Shown here: piece after piece, positions 1 to 14,444 of the stretch
Layout of the letters: every line of letters starts with the position of its first letter
Position numbering within the stretch: the stretch's first letter is position 1
Assembly: GCF_019578655.1 (NCBI RefSeq)
Contig: NC_063259.1
Span: forward strand, 30,615,277-30,679,276
DNA: 64,000 nucleotides
Direction of reading: 5' to 3'
From: Ricinus communis
Taxonomy: Eukaryota > Streptophyta > Magnoliopsida > Malpighiales > Euphorbiaceae
The notes under the pieces: generated by a model
Database searches by the model: none
What the model saw: the letters and a program-made list of their open reading frames with translations, nothing else
Told to the model about the DNA's origin: nothing
Position numbers and translations under genes: made by a program

Positions 1-2432
1 GAAGTTATCCAGTTCTAACCAACTTTTGTGTATTTAGTCTTCTAATAAACAAATAACTGAGCTTGTACCCACATACGAATATTTAATAATGTCTATAATC
101 AGGTTAATTTATGGATTTCGTAGGATATGAAACAAATAAATTCTGAGGTGTAACCTGGATTTGTGGAAGTTGATTGGGAGGAAATGCTACTAATATCAGA
201 GGCAGCAGAGGCGTTTCTACGAAGTTTGATATGATTATTAAAACCTTCCATAGCCCTGCAATACACAAAGATATTACTTGGTAGGTTCAGAACTAATAAA
301 CACCCATCTCATCTCACTGGAACTTCAATCCCACAATCACTGCATACGCAGCAAATATATCTGTATTATGCAAATAGTATTTGAAGGTATAGAAGATACC
401 TTGATTTTATATCCAAATTACTGTTTTGCCGATGTAATGTGCCTATAACAAAATTCTAGATTAGAGGCATTGTCAAGAAAACTAGTATTAATGAACGGAA
501 CGACCAAACACAAATTAAATAACCAAAAGCAAAACTAAACTGGCATAATGCTTTAGCATAACAGAAGAATTAAAAGCAACCACGACAGTGAGATGTGGAA
601 ATCTCGACAGGCATTACAGCTTCGAGAAAATACAGAAAACAATAAAAAGTAGTAAATGAGAAGGCTGTGGAACTTCTTTGTTAACTTTCGTACCTCTTAT
701 TTCTTCTCTTGACGGGAGGATTGAGAAAGAACCAAGCAAACTGGACATTCGCTCAAATGTCACCTCTGAGATAGACCTCTTGAAAGACTACAGTGACAAG
801 CAATGGAATCAAAATATTGAAAACCACTCAGCAATTCGCTATTATCTCAGACTGAATTATAAATGTGCTACTAAACAACTCATGAATTACATAAGAAATT
901 AATAGTTGAGGAAGCATAACATCAAACGAGAAAACATAATTAGATGGGAGGCTTACAGATTCTTTTTTAGTGCATCCATATTTGCTTTGGATCTGTGGCA
1001 GGAAAAACATTAACAATATTAGGAAACAGCTATAGCACTTGAAAGGCATGCCAGTAGACATGTGAAGATCTGAATGCTCACCTTTATGGAGAAATCCGCA
1101 ACATCCAGCAGCAACAACTTCGACTCAAAGTAATGTGCTGAAGCCTTGGCGAGCATTTGCTGGTAAAGTTCTTCAGAAGATGAAATCACAATAGAATAAG
1201 GTTACAAATCAACTTCAAAGATTATACTATACTCCAATGTAATGTAGAATTATAGAACATGTTTCCCGCTTGCATACCAGCTGGTCCTGAGAGCAAAATA
1301 GCTCTACTAGCAGGCGAAAGGTTCCGGGTGTGCTTGGAAACATCTGAGTGCTTTAAATGGATATATGCAGCACTTGTCAATGAGACTCGAGTTATATCAC
1401 TGCAGATATCCAATTTATCAGAATGTAAACCTCGAAATGAAATTACTCCAATAAAACATAAAGTAACTTTTAAAATTGCTATGGATATGTTACTAGTTGG
1501 ATTATTCAAAAAAATGTCATGGAAGTAGTTCATACAAACACTAAAATGCAGGCTCTTAGCTTCACGCCAACCTCAAATTCTATTATCTCCAACAATCCAT
1601 TAAAGGGTAAAAGTCAAAATGATATTAACAAGAATCAGGTCCAATTATAATCAATAACCCAAATACATTCACATAAGACACAGAAACTTTGAAAAATGAC
1701 AAACTAAATGAAAAACAGATTCAAGCCTATCAGCAAGTACGGACATGCGGTCGTAAATTTTTTATCAAATATTAAGAATAAAATATTAGCATTATTAGGA
1801 ATTCTTCACTTTCCAACTTGAAATCAATGGAAAATGAAGTTATCTTATAGATTTTGAACAGAAAGAGGGAGTTGAATTCAAAGTCAATAACAAATAAGCA
1901 GAGATCATGCAGTGTTTACTTTAATATTTACAGGGACAAAAAGCTGAAAGTATGAGAAAACCCCAATAATTAAAACCCAAACGGCAAACTTTTTTTGGAA
2001 AAAAGAAAAGACAGGAGTATTATGAGCATGTGCAGAGAATACCGCCAAGCCAGAGCATTTGCCAGATAATTGTTCTTAATAAATAATAACACCATAAAAT
2101 ACAACTGTCTATATGTTGAGATCTTATGAACATAAAAAAATAAATAATAATAATAATAATAATAGAGACCAAAAATTAATCATTTAAGAAACAGAAAAAG
2201 ATAACCATGATTACCTGAGGTAGTAAGGAAACTCGTCAAAGGTGACCTTGCTGTTTCTGCCATCAAGAACCTGTCTCATCAACTCTTGTTCAATCTGCTC
2301 AGCAGTGACATCTTCTGAAGAACCATTACCATTACCCCATCTACTCATGCTTTGCCCAGATGCCAATCCTAACCCCACACCAACGCCTACTCCTACACTC
2401 AACGCAGACAACAGGAAATGCTTCTGCTCCAT
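1..2432 (-). CDS. AAA-type ATPase, 5' part (cut by left edge)
   Basis: This is the N-terminal part of a large plant P-loop AAA ATPase of the MSP1/ATAD1-like group (Arabidopsis At5g52882/At1g02890 type). Seven exons join in phase: complement 2215-2432, 1278-1399, 1082-1170, 957-992, 694-787, 400-442 and 155-255. They give 234 codons. The start is MEQKHFLLSALSVGVGVGVG, a glycine/valine-rich segment that may be a membrane anchor or targeting region. Family signatures follow: VTFDEFPYYLS (exon 1/2 joint), KHTRNLSPASRAILLSGPA (exon 2), YFESKLLLLDVADFSIK (exon 3), FSILPSREE (exon 5) and IKLRRNASAAS (exon 7). The Walker A/B ATPase core should lie beyond the left edge. Positions 1-154 look like intron. 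Membership is known from the family. The organelle and substrate cannot be read from this part. Confidence 0.9.
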
Positions 2433-2860
2433 CTCTCTTCTTCTCTTTTTCTATTATCTCTCTTTCTTTTCCTTTTGTGTCTTCTTTCAAACCAAGAACA
2501 CCAAGAAAGGTACTTAAACCTCAAGCTTCTCCAATAAGACGTGATCAAGAAAAAGTTATTTCACCCCCACAACCATGTATAAGCCTACTTCTTTTTTAGG
2601 TAAACAAAAGAAAAAGAAGCCAAGATTCAAAGGGTTATGAAGGATTTTGCAAAAGGGAAGATGGATAAGAAAAAATATTCGAGAATTATCAGAATCCAAT
2701 CAAAATATTGATTAACTCCTTTATTTTTTTTTAGGGGACAAAGAAAATCTGGGAATGTGAATGAAATGGGACTTAAGAATAGAACGTTGTTGTATAAGCT
2801 TTTCGACAGGTATGACTTAGAGCTTATGTGGTCTGGCCCTCTCCAACTATTTATAGCATG
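2433..2860 (-). promoter_or_regulatory. Promoter and 5' UTR of the AAA ATPase gene
   Basis: On the minus strand a TATA box (GCTATAAATAG, about 2848-2858) lies about 420 bp upstream of the ATG at 2432. The stretch between is purine-rich on this strand (CT-rich on the plus strand), as is common in plant leader sequences. A transcription start near 2820 is inferred from TATA spacing only. Confidence 0.45.
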
Positions 2861-5800
2861 CTCTACTAATGGACGTTAATTGCTAACCGGGAAAAACTGA
2901 ATTTTTTGATTTCCTTTTTATTTTTATCTTTTCTTACTTAGCTTTTTTGACTTACCCGGACCGTCTAATCTTGGTTTTCTTTTCTTTCTCGTCTCCTTTT
3001 CTTTTAAAATTTTCTTGGTCGGTCTCTTCTTTTCTTTTCCTGCTTTTCTGTTTGGTGGTTTCTTCCTCCTTCCTTTTCTATATTTTATGCAATAGTAATA
3101 CTTACTTTCTTTTGCCTTTGCAGCTTTCATTTCTATACTCTTTTCTGTTTTAATTATGTTTTTTTTTTTAGATTATAATAATATAGAGTAATCCCTCAAA
3201 ATTATAGCTTTCGAGTCACATGAATTATGTTGTTCTTGCAAATCATTTGAGCACAGTTTTGATTTTTATTATAGTACATAACTTGATTAAATATCATTAT
3301 ATGAGTTGTGCTGTTTTTCTTTTAATGTTAGATTATTATGATGCCAGCTCCCTGGTCATCAGAAATTATTATTATTTTTTCTTAAAAAATAAAAGTGTAA
3401 CTACTTAATAATGTATATAAAGAGATGTTTTCTATTTGGGTGGGGGCTAAAAATATAAACCTGAGGGTTGGATCGTTTGATTTATCAATTATTTCTTTCA
3501 AGAATTTATGACTGTTACTAAATAGTTAATTATCAGCATCATGTAAGGAAAAAGAACAACACATGATGTCTTGCGAATAGAATATAATGATCAAAATATC
3601 ATTACTATGCAGTTAGAGGATTAAAGCTCTGACGATCCTCTTTGAGATCTAAATATTTAAGCTGTAGGAAACAAGAACAATATTTTTATTATGTTAGCTA
3701 TTAATGTCAAAAAGAAAATCCTTTTTAAGTTAATTGGAAGGCCAATTATTGAGCTTCCACTTAAGGGTTTGCTGCCAGTTTATAAGCGAGGGGTTGTATT
3801 TATCCCTTTATAAATAAAGATTAGAAAGGATATGTATTTGAGATAAAATATAACAAGGGTTCTTGCATGGCACAGAACCATTTAATTATATGTCCAATGG
3901 GTTTGACCGACTTTTGACGTCCGAGTACACAGTGGTCCAAGTCACAATTCACAAGCAATTTACAAAACAGAATAAACCAGACATGTACCTGTGTGTGTGT
4001 TTTGATTGCGATTGATATTGAAGCACCATGATAGTTGCTCCACCATTATAATTTCTTTATGCTTTTTTCTTTTCTTGAGAAAAATAAAATACAATGGCTA
4101 GATGCATCGTAATGAAAGGTGTGTAAGTCAGTAGCTATCTAGCGAGAGGGAGAGGCAGTAAAGTGAGTCCATCACCACATAATTGCAGGAGAAGCAAAGC
4201 TGATTTTCACTACTTTAACTACAGCTATACTCACTTTCTTAGCTATCATGCCATGTTTTTTAAAGCAGGTAAATCAGGAAAACTAAGTCAATAAATAATT
4301 AAAAATTCTCACTTTACCACGCATCTTTCTGTCGATAAAGATAATCTTTTTTATAATTATTTATATGTAAAGGGAGGTTGCATATTAATTATAACTAAAA
4401 CCCTCCGCATACTTACCACATAATTTCTCATGAGTTTAGAGATAATCAAAGAAAATTACTCAAAAATTATACTAATTTAAAACTAAACTAATCGTCTAAA
4501 TAGAGATTACGAAGAAAACATTAAAAATAGTACTAATTTAGTTGTAGGGTAAATTTCTCCAGTTTTAACGCAATTTAGTTGTAAAGCTTCACTTTCTGAT
4601 CCTCTGATTACCTAACTTCTAGTTTCATATTCCAAGAGATAAAAATCAGCTGACTTGGAGTAAAGTGGAAACATTTTAAGAACACATGTCATGTGAAATG
4701 TGGCATTTGATGCCATATATGATTACTCAAGTGATTACAAAAAATTTATATTTTAATATAAAATAATTATTGAAACTTTATATTTCACTTATATATTGAC
4801 GTTTCAACTAATTAGGAAGCTGTTTTAAATTGATTACTTAATTTATTGAAATTAAATGAACTGAATTTATAATAATAATGGTTGAACTTAGGATTAAGAA
4901 GAAAGATCTAAAAGTCAATTAAAATAGAGGAGAAACCAATAAGGAGATTATAGGGTAGGAACGTAATAAATGCAGAAATAGGATAGTAATAAAAATGTGA
5001 TGTCTGACATATCTAATTCCTCATTAAAATTTGAAGTGAGACTTTCGGTGCAATAAAAATAGAAATTAATAATAAAAAAATTTAAAATCAAATTGTATGA
5101 AATTGCAAAGTTCGGTTGGGAGACCTTTTCAATAATTTACTGATGTATTTGGTCATTGCTTTACAGGGCAGCACATAGACAAGTCCAAAGAAAAGAAAGG
5201 TTATTTGCACGTTTCGACTTTGCTTTAAATTAAACACATACGCCCTTCCACGCCATTGTCAATGCACCACCACAGTTTCATACATAATTTATTCTTTCAA
5301 ACATTATTATAATAATTAGCTTTACTTATTTATGTGTGGTCAAAAAAATAATTAAAGAAAAATAACTATTCAGCCTCGAAATGAAAATTGTAATCAATCG
5401 GAAAGGCCAAAACTAACTTTGAAACGCATGGCCATTGATGCATTCCTTATCAGAAAAGAAAAGAAAAGAGTTATATAGTTGGCGGCTGCTGCACCAAAAA
5501 GAAAGTGTAACTAGACAAAACAATGACGGCCCCTACCACCAAACCACGCATCATGCAACACCGCAGAACCCTCTCTTTTTTTCTTTACCTTCATTTGGAA
5601 TGTATTTCCATTTCAAAACCTTTTTCTAATTTTCTGAGATGACAGTCGAGATTGTTTCTATCTGTTGCCGCTGCACTTTCTACATTTTAGATTATCCTAG
5701 TTTTCTGAAATAATAATCTCATATCACATACAGATGGAGTTCCATTATTATTATTATTTGCTTTTTTAGATTACCTTACTCTAAGGTTTGCTGCGTGTTC

Positions 5801-8800
5801 CTAAAGTAATTGCTTGTAATTTGGTCAAAAGCATATCATTATATAGATAAGCAGACCCGCTTAACAATAAATTAACCTTCTGAATTAATTAATAAGTGCA
5901 GCATTCTTTTGCATATTATTTTTAGAGTTGTTTTATTTTTATTTTTATTTTGGGGTCATGTGCAGGCTTTTTCTTTACAGTGCTGTTGTCAGAGAGGCAT
6001 TTGAATGTTTTCTTTGTTTTGTAGGAGGAGAGCATATATCACTGCATTACAGCTAGAGGAATTCCGGCCCCTCTCCCTAAATTGAATTTCACTGTTTAAC
6101 TAATTAAGGTGTAATGGGGATACTTTAATTCTCCCAAAATACCCCAGAGATGAATTATTAGAAATCAGCTGCCCAAGTAATCATCTATTTATATATCAAT
6201 TAATTAAAAGACATGCACATGTGATGAAAATAGGCTGCACAAATTGCGAAACCCTCATTTGTCTTTGATCTTCTTTTTATTGTCTTTTACATATTATTTT
6301 ATTCTTAAACATCAGCAAGAACGGGAGGGACACTATTCTACTCCATGCAATCTGACAAAGAACAAGCCACCCTTGCAAGAAGGTGAGCAGCTTTATTCAT
6401 AGATCGCTCAACAAATCCAAACAGCGCATTATTTAATTACTTTTTTTTTTTTTTTTCTGTTTTCTCCTATTAAATTGTAAATGCATCCATGATTGTTGTT
6501 GGATTACACTGTACAAAAATAATATGATATTTTGCGGGCATGTCATGAGACTATGTAATGCAACTCAAAATTAAATTAAATTTAATTCAGATGGATATGC
6601 ATACGCTATATGAACCTGTTTTCTTGGATTTGAAGAACTTGGCTATTATGGTATGCTATTTTACTTTTTTACCTTTTATTCATTAAAAAGCCATCTTTTC
6701 CTTATCATTCACCGGTATTGATGAGAGTTAATTACTTTTAGCTAAAAAAATTAGTTAAAATGTTCGTGCGCTATTGACATTGCTTAACTTTTTTTTTTTT
6801 TTTTTTCCATCTCACATCCCTTTATTGGTTTAGTTAGGTACTGAAAGAAACCAGAATTAGTAGTAGTAATACTATATTTTGATGCTCCAAACATGTGGTA
6901 GCAACAGCAACTGGGATTTATATAAAGTTTCCTAGGAGGGAATCGGACTTGAATGTTTGTAGGAAAGTCTGGCCTTTGTGAGGACAGCAAATCTTAATAT
7001 TTGTAATATTTGCAAAGGATGAAATTTTTGGATTCGAACCAAAACCAAATTCTATCCTTGGATACCCAAAATAGTTGGAATTGATTAGAGGATTGCACAT
7101 AAATAAAAGATGAGTGGAGTGGCTGCAAAGTGTGATTAAGGAGGGATCAAGGCTATAATATACCTTTAATTAAAGTAAACTAAGCACTCGTCTAACCACC
7201 TACCTATTAAAGTTGACATCATTGAGGAAGAAGAAAGATCAATCTCTTAGTGATTTTGAGTGTGCGATATTGAAATTTGCTTTTGGAATTATATATGCAC
7301 ATACACATTTATTTTAGCAGAAAAAGAAGCTTTTTAGAAATGATGGGTAAAAGAGATTTTTGTATTTTTTTTTTAAAGAAAAAAAAAGAAAAAGAAAGTA
7401 TCAGTGGCATTGCGTGTAAGCCACAAATAACAACGTGGCCAAGAGAAAAATCAAAACAAGAGCATGTGATGCTGAGGTGGAAAAGGGCCTCAAGGACAAA
7501 GGGGTAGATGCTGTTTTTATTCTCTCTCTCTATCCAACTAATTTTTATTTTCTCGTTCTTTTACAATTTTTTATTTAAAAAAAAAAAAAAAAAGGATTCT
7601 CTTATTATGGATCTTTCTTTTCGATAGCTTGATAAGAGCTCTCACTGCTCACTTTTCTTTCTGAAATAACTTTTTCTTTTTCTTTTTGGCAGACTGTAAA
7701 TAAAATCTTCAAAAACCATATCTTCTAATGCAATTTGCCTCTCATTGTTCATTGTTCATAATGGACCCAACAAATCTGCATTTGTAGCCGGGGGAATTGC
7801 ATAGATCCCCACACACTCATTATCAAAGACAACAGCATACATATAGTATCAGTTCTACAATCTTAACAAATATAAAATAAATAATTTTGAGAAAGAATCC
7901 GATGAAAGATTGTTTTTCTCTATTGTCATCAGACTTACACTTTTTTTCTCTTTTCTTTTGTATGATTTTCTTCATATGCTTTGTCACTGTTTTTGTTCTT
8001 TTTTTTTTTTTAGCGTACATTCGGTTATTTTTTAAAAAATATTTCTAAAATCAAGGAAATTACGGTGGTTCTTATTCTTGTATATAAAATTTAAACTACA
8101 GTTATTTTAGTTAGATATTATGTTAATAAATTGAATAGATTAATTATATATGGAATTGAATAATAATTTTGAAATTCATTTGCATATTCCATGCAGAATT
8201 TTCGTTTCTAATATCATTGTTCATATGTACTTTTGTCGTTTGTTGGAAATGTCGGAGCTCATGTCAGGAGGAGCCTATACATCCACTTGTCGCCCATTTA
8301 ACAAAGAAAAAGAAAAGCATTGTACAAACCCTTTTACTGCGTTGCTAAGTAACAAGAAAAAGTAAAAAGTAAAAAGAAAAAGAAAAAAAGGTGATTAGAA
8401 GAACCAGTTGCAAGAAAAGTGAAAGAAACAACCAAAAAGTTTATCTTTTGGTTAAAAAAACAAAACAAGAAGTTTAACTTTGTTAAAAGCCATCTAAATT
8501 ACCTACGAGTTTTTGGCTAATAAATAAAACTTTCCATTTGGAGAAAGTTCGAATCTTTAAGATTTGGACACAAACCAAGATCCTCCACCAGCAGCCAATA
8601 AGATTTCATACCCATTAAATCTAGCCGTTCATTCATGTGATCCTTCTTTACAAAGGGGACAAAATGCTTTAAATTATATATATATATATATTTATTTAAC
8701 CATGAAGTTTAGTAAATATCATCAAAAGTATCAAGGTGATGGAGATTTCTCCACTAAAAATTAAATAAATGGTGATTTGTTATTACAATCTCAAAGGCCA

Positions 8801-11800
8801 TAACTTGCATAGGTGGTAAAGTATTTGATGCTGACTCAAACGACAAAAAGAAAAAAGGAAAGAAATTAGAAAAGAGAATTATGGACTTATGCTTATTTGT
8901 AAAAGAGGGGCGTCTAAATTTTAATAAAGAAAAATTCTACATGCTACAAAACTATAATTCTAATAAATTATAATAAAACTCATATTTATAGGAGATTTTA
9001 TTATATTTAAATCATATTAAATTTATTTTTTATGGAATAGAAAATTATTTAAATTACAATCAAAGAGTTCAGATAAATAAAATTATAAAAATAATTCGAT
9101 AATTTTAGAGTTTCTTTTTTGTTGGGAAAATAGTAGATAAGATGTCAAAGAAAGGCGAGGCATTAGCATTACTTATTAGCTGCCTAAAAAAGAGAAGGAA
9201 TGGATTAGATGATACATTTCCTAATCAGGTTTTAGGTAATGTAATTACAAATGTGGTGAAAGTTCCAAGTTCCATTATATCATTTATATTTTTCTAGAGA
9301 TGTGACCCCCACCTCGATGGATGCCAATGCCCTATCGCACTTTCTTCACTTCTTTGCTTTTGCTGCTTAAGTATGTCAACAAAATTGAAGGCCTCGAGTC
9401 TGCTTCTAAGACTTTGCAGTTGATCTAAACACAATTTTTTCATTTCTTTTCTTCGTCAACCTAAAAGTTATATCCAAATATACAAAAATTACTTTATTAT
9501 GGTATCCAAATCAATTTTATTTGTATTTTGATTAATTTATTTTTTTTGTTACAAGAGATTTAAAACATTATTTTCACATTTAATATTTATATTTAGCAAT
9601 TATCTGGGCCACAAAAATCCAGCTATGAGTAATAAAAAAAGAAATAATTAGGAGCAGAGTGGAGTTTTATGGTTAGCCAAGCTTATTTCCCATATGCAAT
9701 TATGCGTGCACTGCATGTGTATGTGTATAAAGGGATATTAGAAAAAGAACAAAGAAAGAAAAGAAATGGTAAAAGACAGCCAATAAGAAACGAAGCCGAC
9801 CCACAGGCTGTAAAATCAAGCTGCTGAGCGCTAAAAGCCAAACCAGTTTGGCCCAGGAAGGACTTGCCGACTGGCCTTTTTGGGTGCTAGTGGCTCTGCT
9901 TAGTCTACACTTCATATCATTTTTTCATAAAATTTCCTTCAACCTCTGAAGTCTAAAGCACACATAAGAGACCCATTTCTTCCAAAAGCTCTTTCCTCTC
10001 ACTCTGTCCCATTATTTATCGATATAATTAGTTAAATAATATTACGTTTTAATTTTAATAAGTGAAACAATTATATTATTTTCTTTTTAATTTATAAAAA
10101 ACTCAATAGATCATACAAAATATAACAAATATAACTCTTACTATATAATCTAGATTACTTTTTAAGAAAAGACACTTTTAATATTTAGGTTAAATTTCAA
10201 ATATACAATACTTAGTTTTTAATCAGAAATGATTAAGAATAGTGATGCATTACTCAATATAATTATACCATTCAACAGAGGTTAACATATTACCATGCCA
10301 TTAGGTCTATATATGATGAAATGATGGAAAATTTTGAGCCACTTCTCCCCGATTAAATTGCTTATGGGCGCATGTTCAACAAATTGTGCTAACACGTGCC
10401 ATTTGCTAAAGGAAGGGGCTTCAACTCTAATCTCGGCAGCCGAGTGCATCAATATATAAATATATATGAGGATAACGATTAACGCACACCCTCATTCATT
10501 CAGGGAGAAGTCTCGATCAATATAATGAATCAAACACATACATAATCGCATTGCACTGCAGTTGACGATAAAACGACGATTCCGCCAAAACAAAACTGCG
10601 TATTTCAATGATTAATACCCATTATTACTTCAACATTTGCATCCTATCTATTTTGCTGCAATTGAGCTATTTGCTTGTCGTTTTGTGCTTTCCGTAAAGC
10701 CCAAACTAACCCTTCAAATGAACTACTGCCGCATTTCTTCGTCCACCTTTTTTTTTTTTTTTTTTTTTCTTGCCAAAACTCATTGTTACATGAGGTGATT
10801 CAACCAGTTAAGATTTCGGCCATCGGTTATTAACCATTATTAACATCGATTTAACTTTCTTTTATCTAAAAATTGACTTTATTATTTTCATGAATAAATC
10901 AAAAAGTAAATTTTTTAATGCTCTTATCTATTGAAAATAGTTTTATAAATATAATTATTAAAACATATTTACCAAATAATCATAAACAATACGTCTTAAA
11001 ATATCATTCGTATTAGTAGATATAAGTATTTCAATTGATTGGGTCAAATTGGCTCTATGTCCATTCATCATATTATTTGTGGAAAATTCTTTACAATAAG
11101 CCGAATATAATTCTTTTAATTCAATTAGAGTGCTGATTTTATTTTTATTTTTATTTTTTTGTTAATTGAGAAGTCCATTTAAGTCTGCACATGCAAATTA
11201 AAAAGAGAAGTATAAACTTTTACATTCCAGTAATTTTAACTCATGATAGTTATACTCCTTGAACAATCCATTTTATTCGTAAATCATGGATCTATAGACA
11301 TGAAAAGTAGCTCAATGAATAAGTCGCTCCAGAGATGATTATGTATGTCAAAGCACGAGAGTGAAGAAAAAAGTGGCCCAAGTGGAGTGGGTCAAACTGG
11401 TTTTTGATAGTTGGATTGGGCCTAACCCAAAGTATTCAGCTACAACACGGAGCAACTCCATTATGTTTTTTCCCTTTTTTGTTTTAAAAGAAATTTTCCA
11501 ACCTAGGGACCGTTCACGTGTTCTAAAAGAAAAAATTTCAAATAAAAATAAAAATAAAACTTTATATTTCCTTATAATATTTTCTTAGGATGAAAATAGA
11601 AAATAATTAAAATATTACTTTTTATTTTATTTATTTCAAATTTATTCTTTATACTTAAAATATTACTTAGATAAAAAAAAAAAATCTATAAAATAAACAT
11701 ATTCAACAAATTCTATAAGTTTTTGATGAAAACGATTTTTTCTTAAAAACTAGAAAATAATAAAAAAAATATTATCTACACTTAATCTCTGACACGATGC

Positions 11801-12401
11801 CATCAATTTTTCAACACTCTTATCGTTTCTGTTTCATTAGCTTTGGGGTTGCCATTGCTTTGGGTTTTACTACTCAGGGCCAAAGCTTCAATTCAAGGAT
11901 GTGGAAGTCAAAGACTTTTGAAAAATTGAAATGATACCACTCAGTTATTGTTTATTTGACAGTAATTAAAGTTTCTAATTAGGAGATTGGTCCGTGCATT
12001 AGTTATGCGGATTACATTAACTCTTCCCACACCATGAGTTTCAATGGACTGTCACCATCTCATTTGTGACACGATTGCCGATTCTGAAAGTATTACACTC
12101 CAATAACAAATGAATAATACATTGAAATAAAACCTTGTAAATATTAGAATAAAACATTAAGAAGTCAAAAAAACAATATATTAGAAGAACGTGGCAATTA
12201 CTGACTGACGGTTTAGAGTAGGCAACTTCGGACTATAGGATTTGAAGAAATCTTATAGTAAAATAAAGGGGAAGGAATGAATTCAATAGCAGCCAAATGC
12301 AACACCGTACATAGAAGAACCGTATGAGCTGGATTCCATATAATATGCTGTCTACAGAGGACCACCTTTAGTAATTAGTATTCTGAAATACCTTTTTCTT
12401 T

Positions 12402-12424
12402 TATATATATATATATATATATAT
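12402..12424. repeat. TA dinucleotide microsatellite
   Basis: An uninterrupted run of alternating TA in the gene-poor interval, at the edge of a very AT-rich block (about 12420-12960). Confidence 0.9.
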
Positions 12425-14394
12425 TTAAATATTACTTTTGTAATTTCAGATATTAAAAATATATAAATCTTTTACCCGCAATTGCATAGCTATTTCTATT
12501 ATTTTGATTATAATAAATTTTTAATTCATAAAATTTAAATTAAATTCTTATTTAAATCATATTTATATTTATAAAATTTAATTAATACCAAATTAAATAC
12601 ATACTAAATAATTCAATAATTAATAATATTTTCTATAAGATGAAAGATTATATTAATTCATTAATTAATATATTACCATGTTATTATAAATTAATATTAA
12701 AAATAAAACTAATATTTTTCAAGGATTTTAAGAACTATTGATTAATTGAAAAGTAATCTATTATTATTTTTACGATTATAATTGTTAATTAAATTGAAGA
12801 ATAATATAATAGTTAATGTATTAATGTGATAATTAAAATATAACGATTTTAATCCAAAAAGTATAAAAATTATATATCAAATATAACGTTTATGTAACAT
12901 ACATATCAAAACTTATTCTTGTGTCAGCAGATATGTATATATATAAAACATACTTACATATAGAAAATAAAAATTAAAAACCTGGGTATAGTTGGACCTC
13001 TCTAGATTTCCAAAAGTATCTTTAATTATAAAATGAAGGCTAAGTAGGGATGTAGATGTGCAAGTTTATTAAATAAACTAAGAATTTATTTTAATAATTA
13101 TTTCAGGCCAAACCCAACTGAATAAGATAGGGACATGCCCCGGTCCATTTCATGCCGAGTTAACGCGATTGTGGGAGAGGAAAGGATTGAGTTGACTATT
13201 ATGAAGTTTAGACATTTTAGTAAATTTAAAACTGTAAATTATATAAAGATTGAATGATATCACACAAATCTAAATAATGATATATTTGATTATCGCTTTC
13301 CCAGGACTGTGGAGATAACCAACAGAGTTAATTCAAGGTTAACCGCCACAGAGAGTCTGTATTTGTTAGTGCGACCCAAATGAAAAAGGCCGAAACGGTA
13401 GACACTTTTCGCAATTGGTACCTTTGAGAGAATCATCATAAGTTTCAAGCCATCCACCAATACTGTGTACGGACTTGCTGATGTTGGATTCCATAATATC
13501 TTCCCTACGTGGAAATATGGGAGTTTTAGATTTAGGGTTTGGTTCCTTTTTGTCCATTATGGCATTATGTATGTCCACCATCTTTTATTTCGTCTTAAGT
13601 GATAATGATCTTTTTAATTTATATATAAAATTAACTGACTGTCCACTTTTTACATAAATTTGAAGGCATGTTCTCACACTGGTCTAATAAATTTGAAAAA
13701 GGCTTTTTATGCATACATATATATTAATTTAATAGAGAAGAAAATGAAAAATTTAATTTTACAGTCTTGGGTTTAGTTGCTTTGTTAAATAACCGTATAT
13801 AATTCGTAATAGAAATCATGAGTATTTCATTCCCATTTATATTGTAGTGAAGTCCAAGCTAAATAAATTCTATGATGTTTTCTTTAAGGAATATATTGAA
13901 TCAACACTAATAATCACAATTATAAACTCAGTATGATGCGTGCAAGGTAAGGATCAAAAGAAAGAGAAATATCTAGAAGGGTTGCATTTTTATTTTATTT
14001 GTAGACTGCTAAATAAAAATTATGGCATATACATAACATGATTAATTATGCTTGTACTTTGTTATAAAAGTGATAATATATATAACAATAACATTTTTCT
14101 CTTAAAAATAAAACACTCTTACTAATTTGAATAAGTATGAATCTTTATTTAATTGATCACTTGTGGGATCAAATATTTCATATAGCACTCATGGTACCAT
14201 GCATTTAATTGGTATGGTTCTCTTGAAAAGGAAAAAAAGCAAACATTATTAAGAATTGTATTTGTTACACTTAAGAAGCATTAGACTTAGCGGTGGACAT
14301 TTCTTGCTGGAGTCGAATCATACAAAGTTACTTTTTACGCGTGGACTGCCTTGAAATTATATAGAAGCCATCTTCTTATAAATATACGTACAAT

Positions 14395-14396
<2 letters not shown>

Positions 14397-14442
<46 letters not shown>
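14397..14442. repeat. TA dinucleotide microsatellite, about 22 units
   Basis: The longest simple repeat in the window: an uninterrupted alternation of T and A over about 45 bp. It is likely to be length-polymorphic. Confidence 0.9.

Positions 14443-14444
<2 letters not shown>

Noticed and set aside
5435..5629. 64-codon frame in the gene-poor interval
   Set aside because: No motif or supporting signals; chance open frame.
9840..9880. Partial resemblance to miR169 (AGGACTTGCCGA)
   Set aside because: The match lacks two bases of the mature sequence and no long hairpin arm pairs with it.
9700..9915. 71-codon minus-strand frame with a hydrophobic end
   Set aside because: No motif, no promoter or splice context, and low-complexity hydrophobic sequence typical of AT-rich DNA read by chance.
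13366..13660. Overlapping frames on both strands
   Set aside because: Neither strand shows family motifs or splice partners. Some coding-like look on the minus strand is not enough to call a gene.
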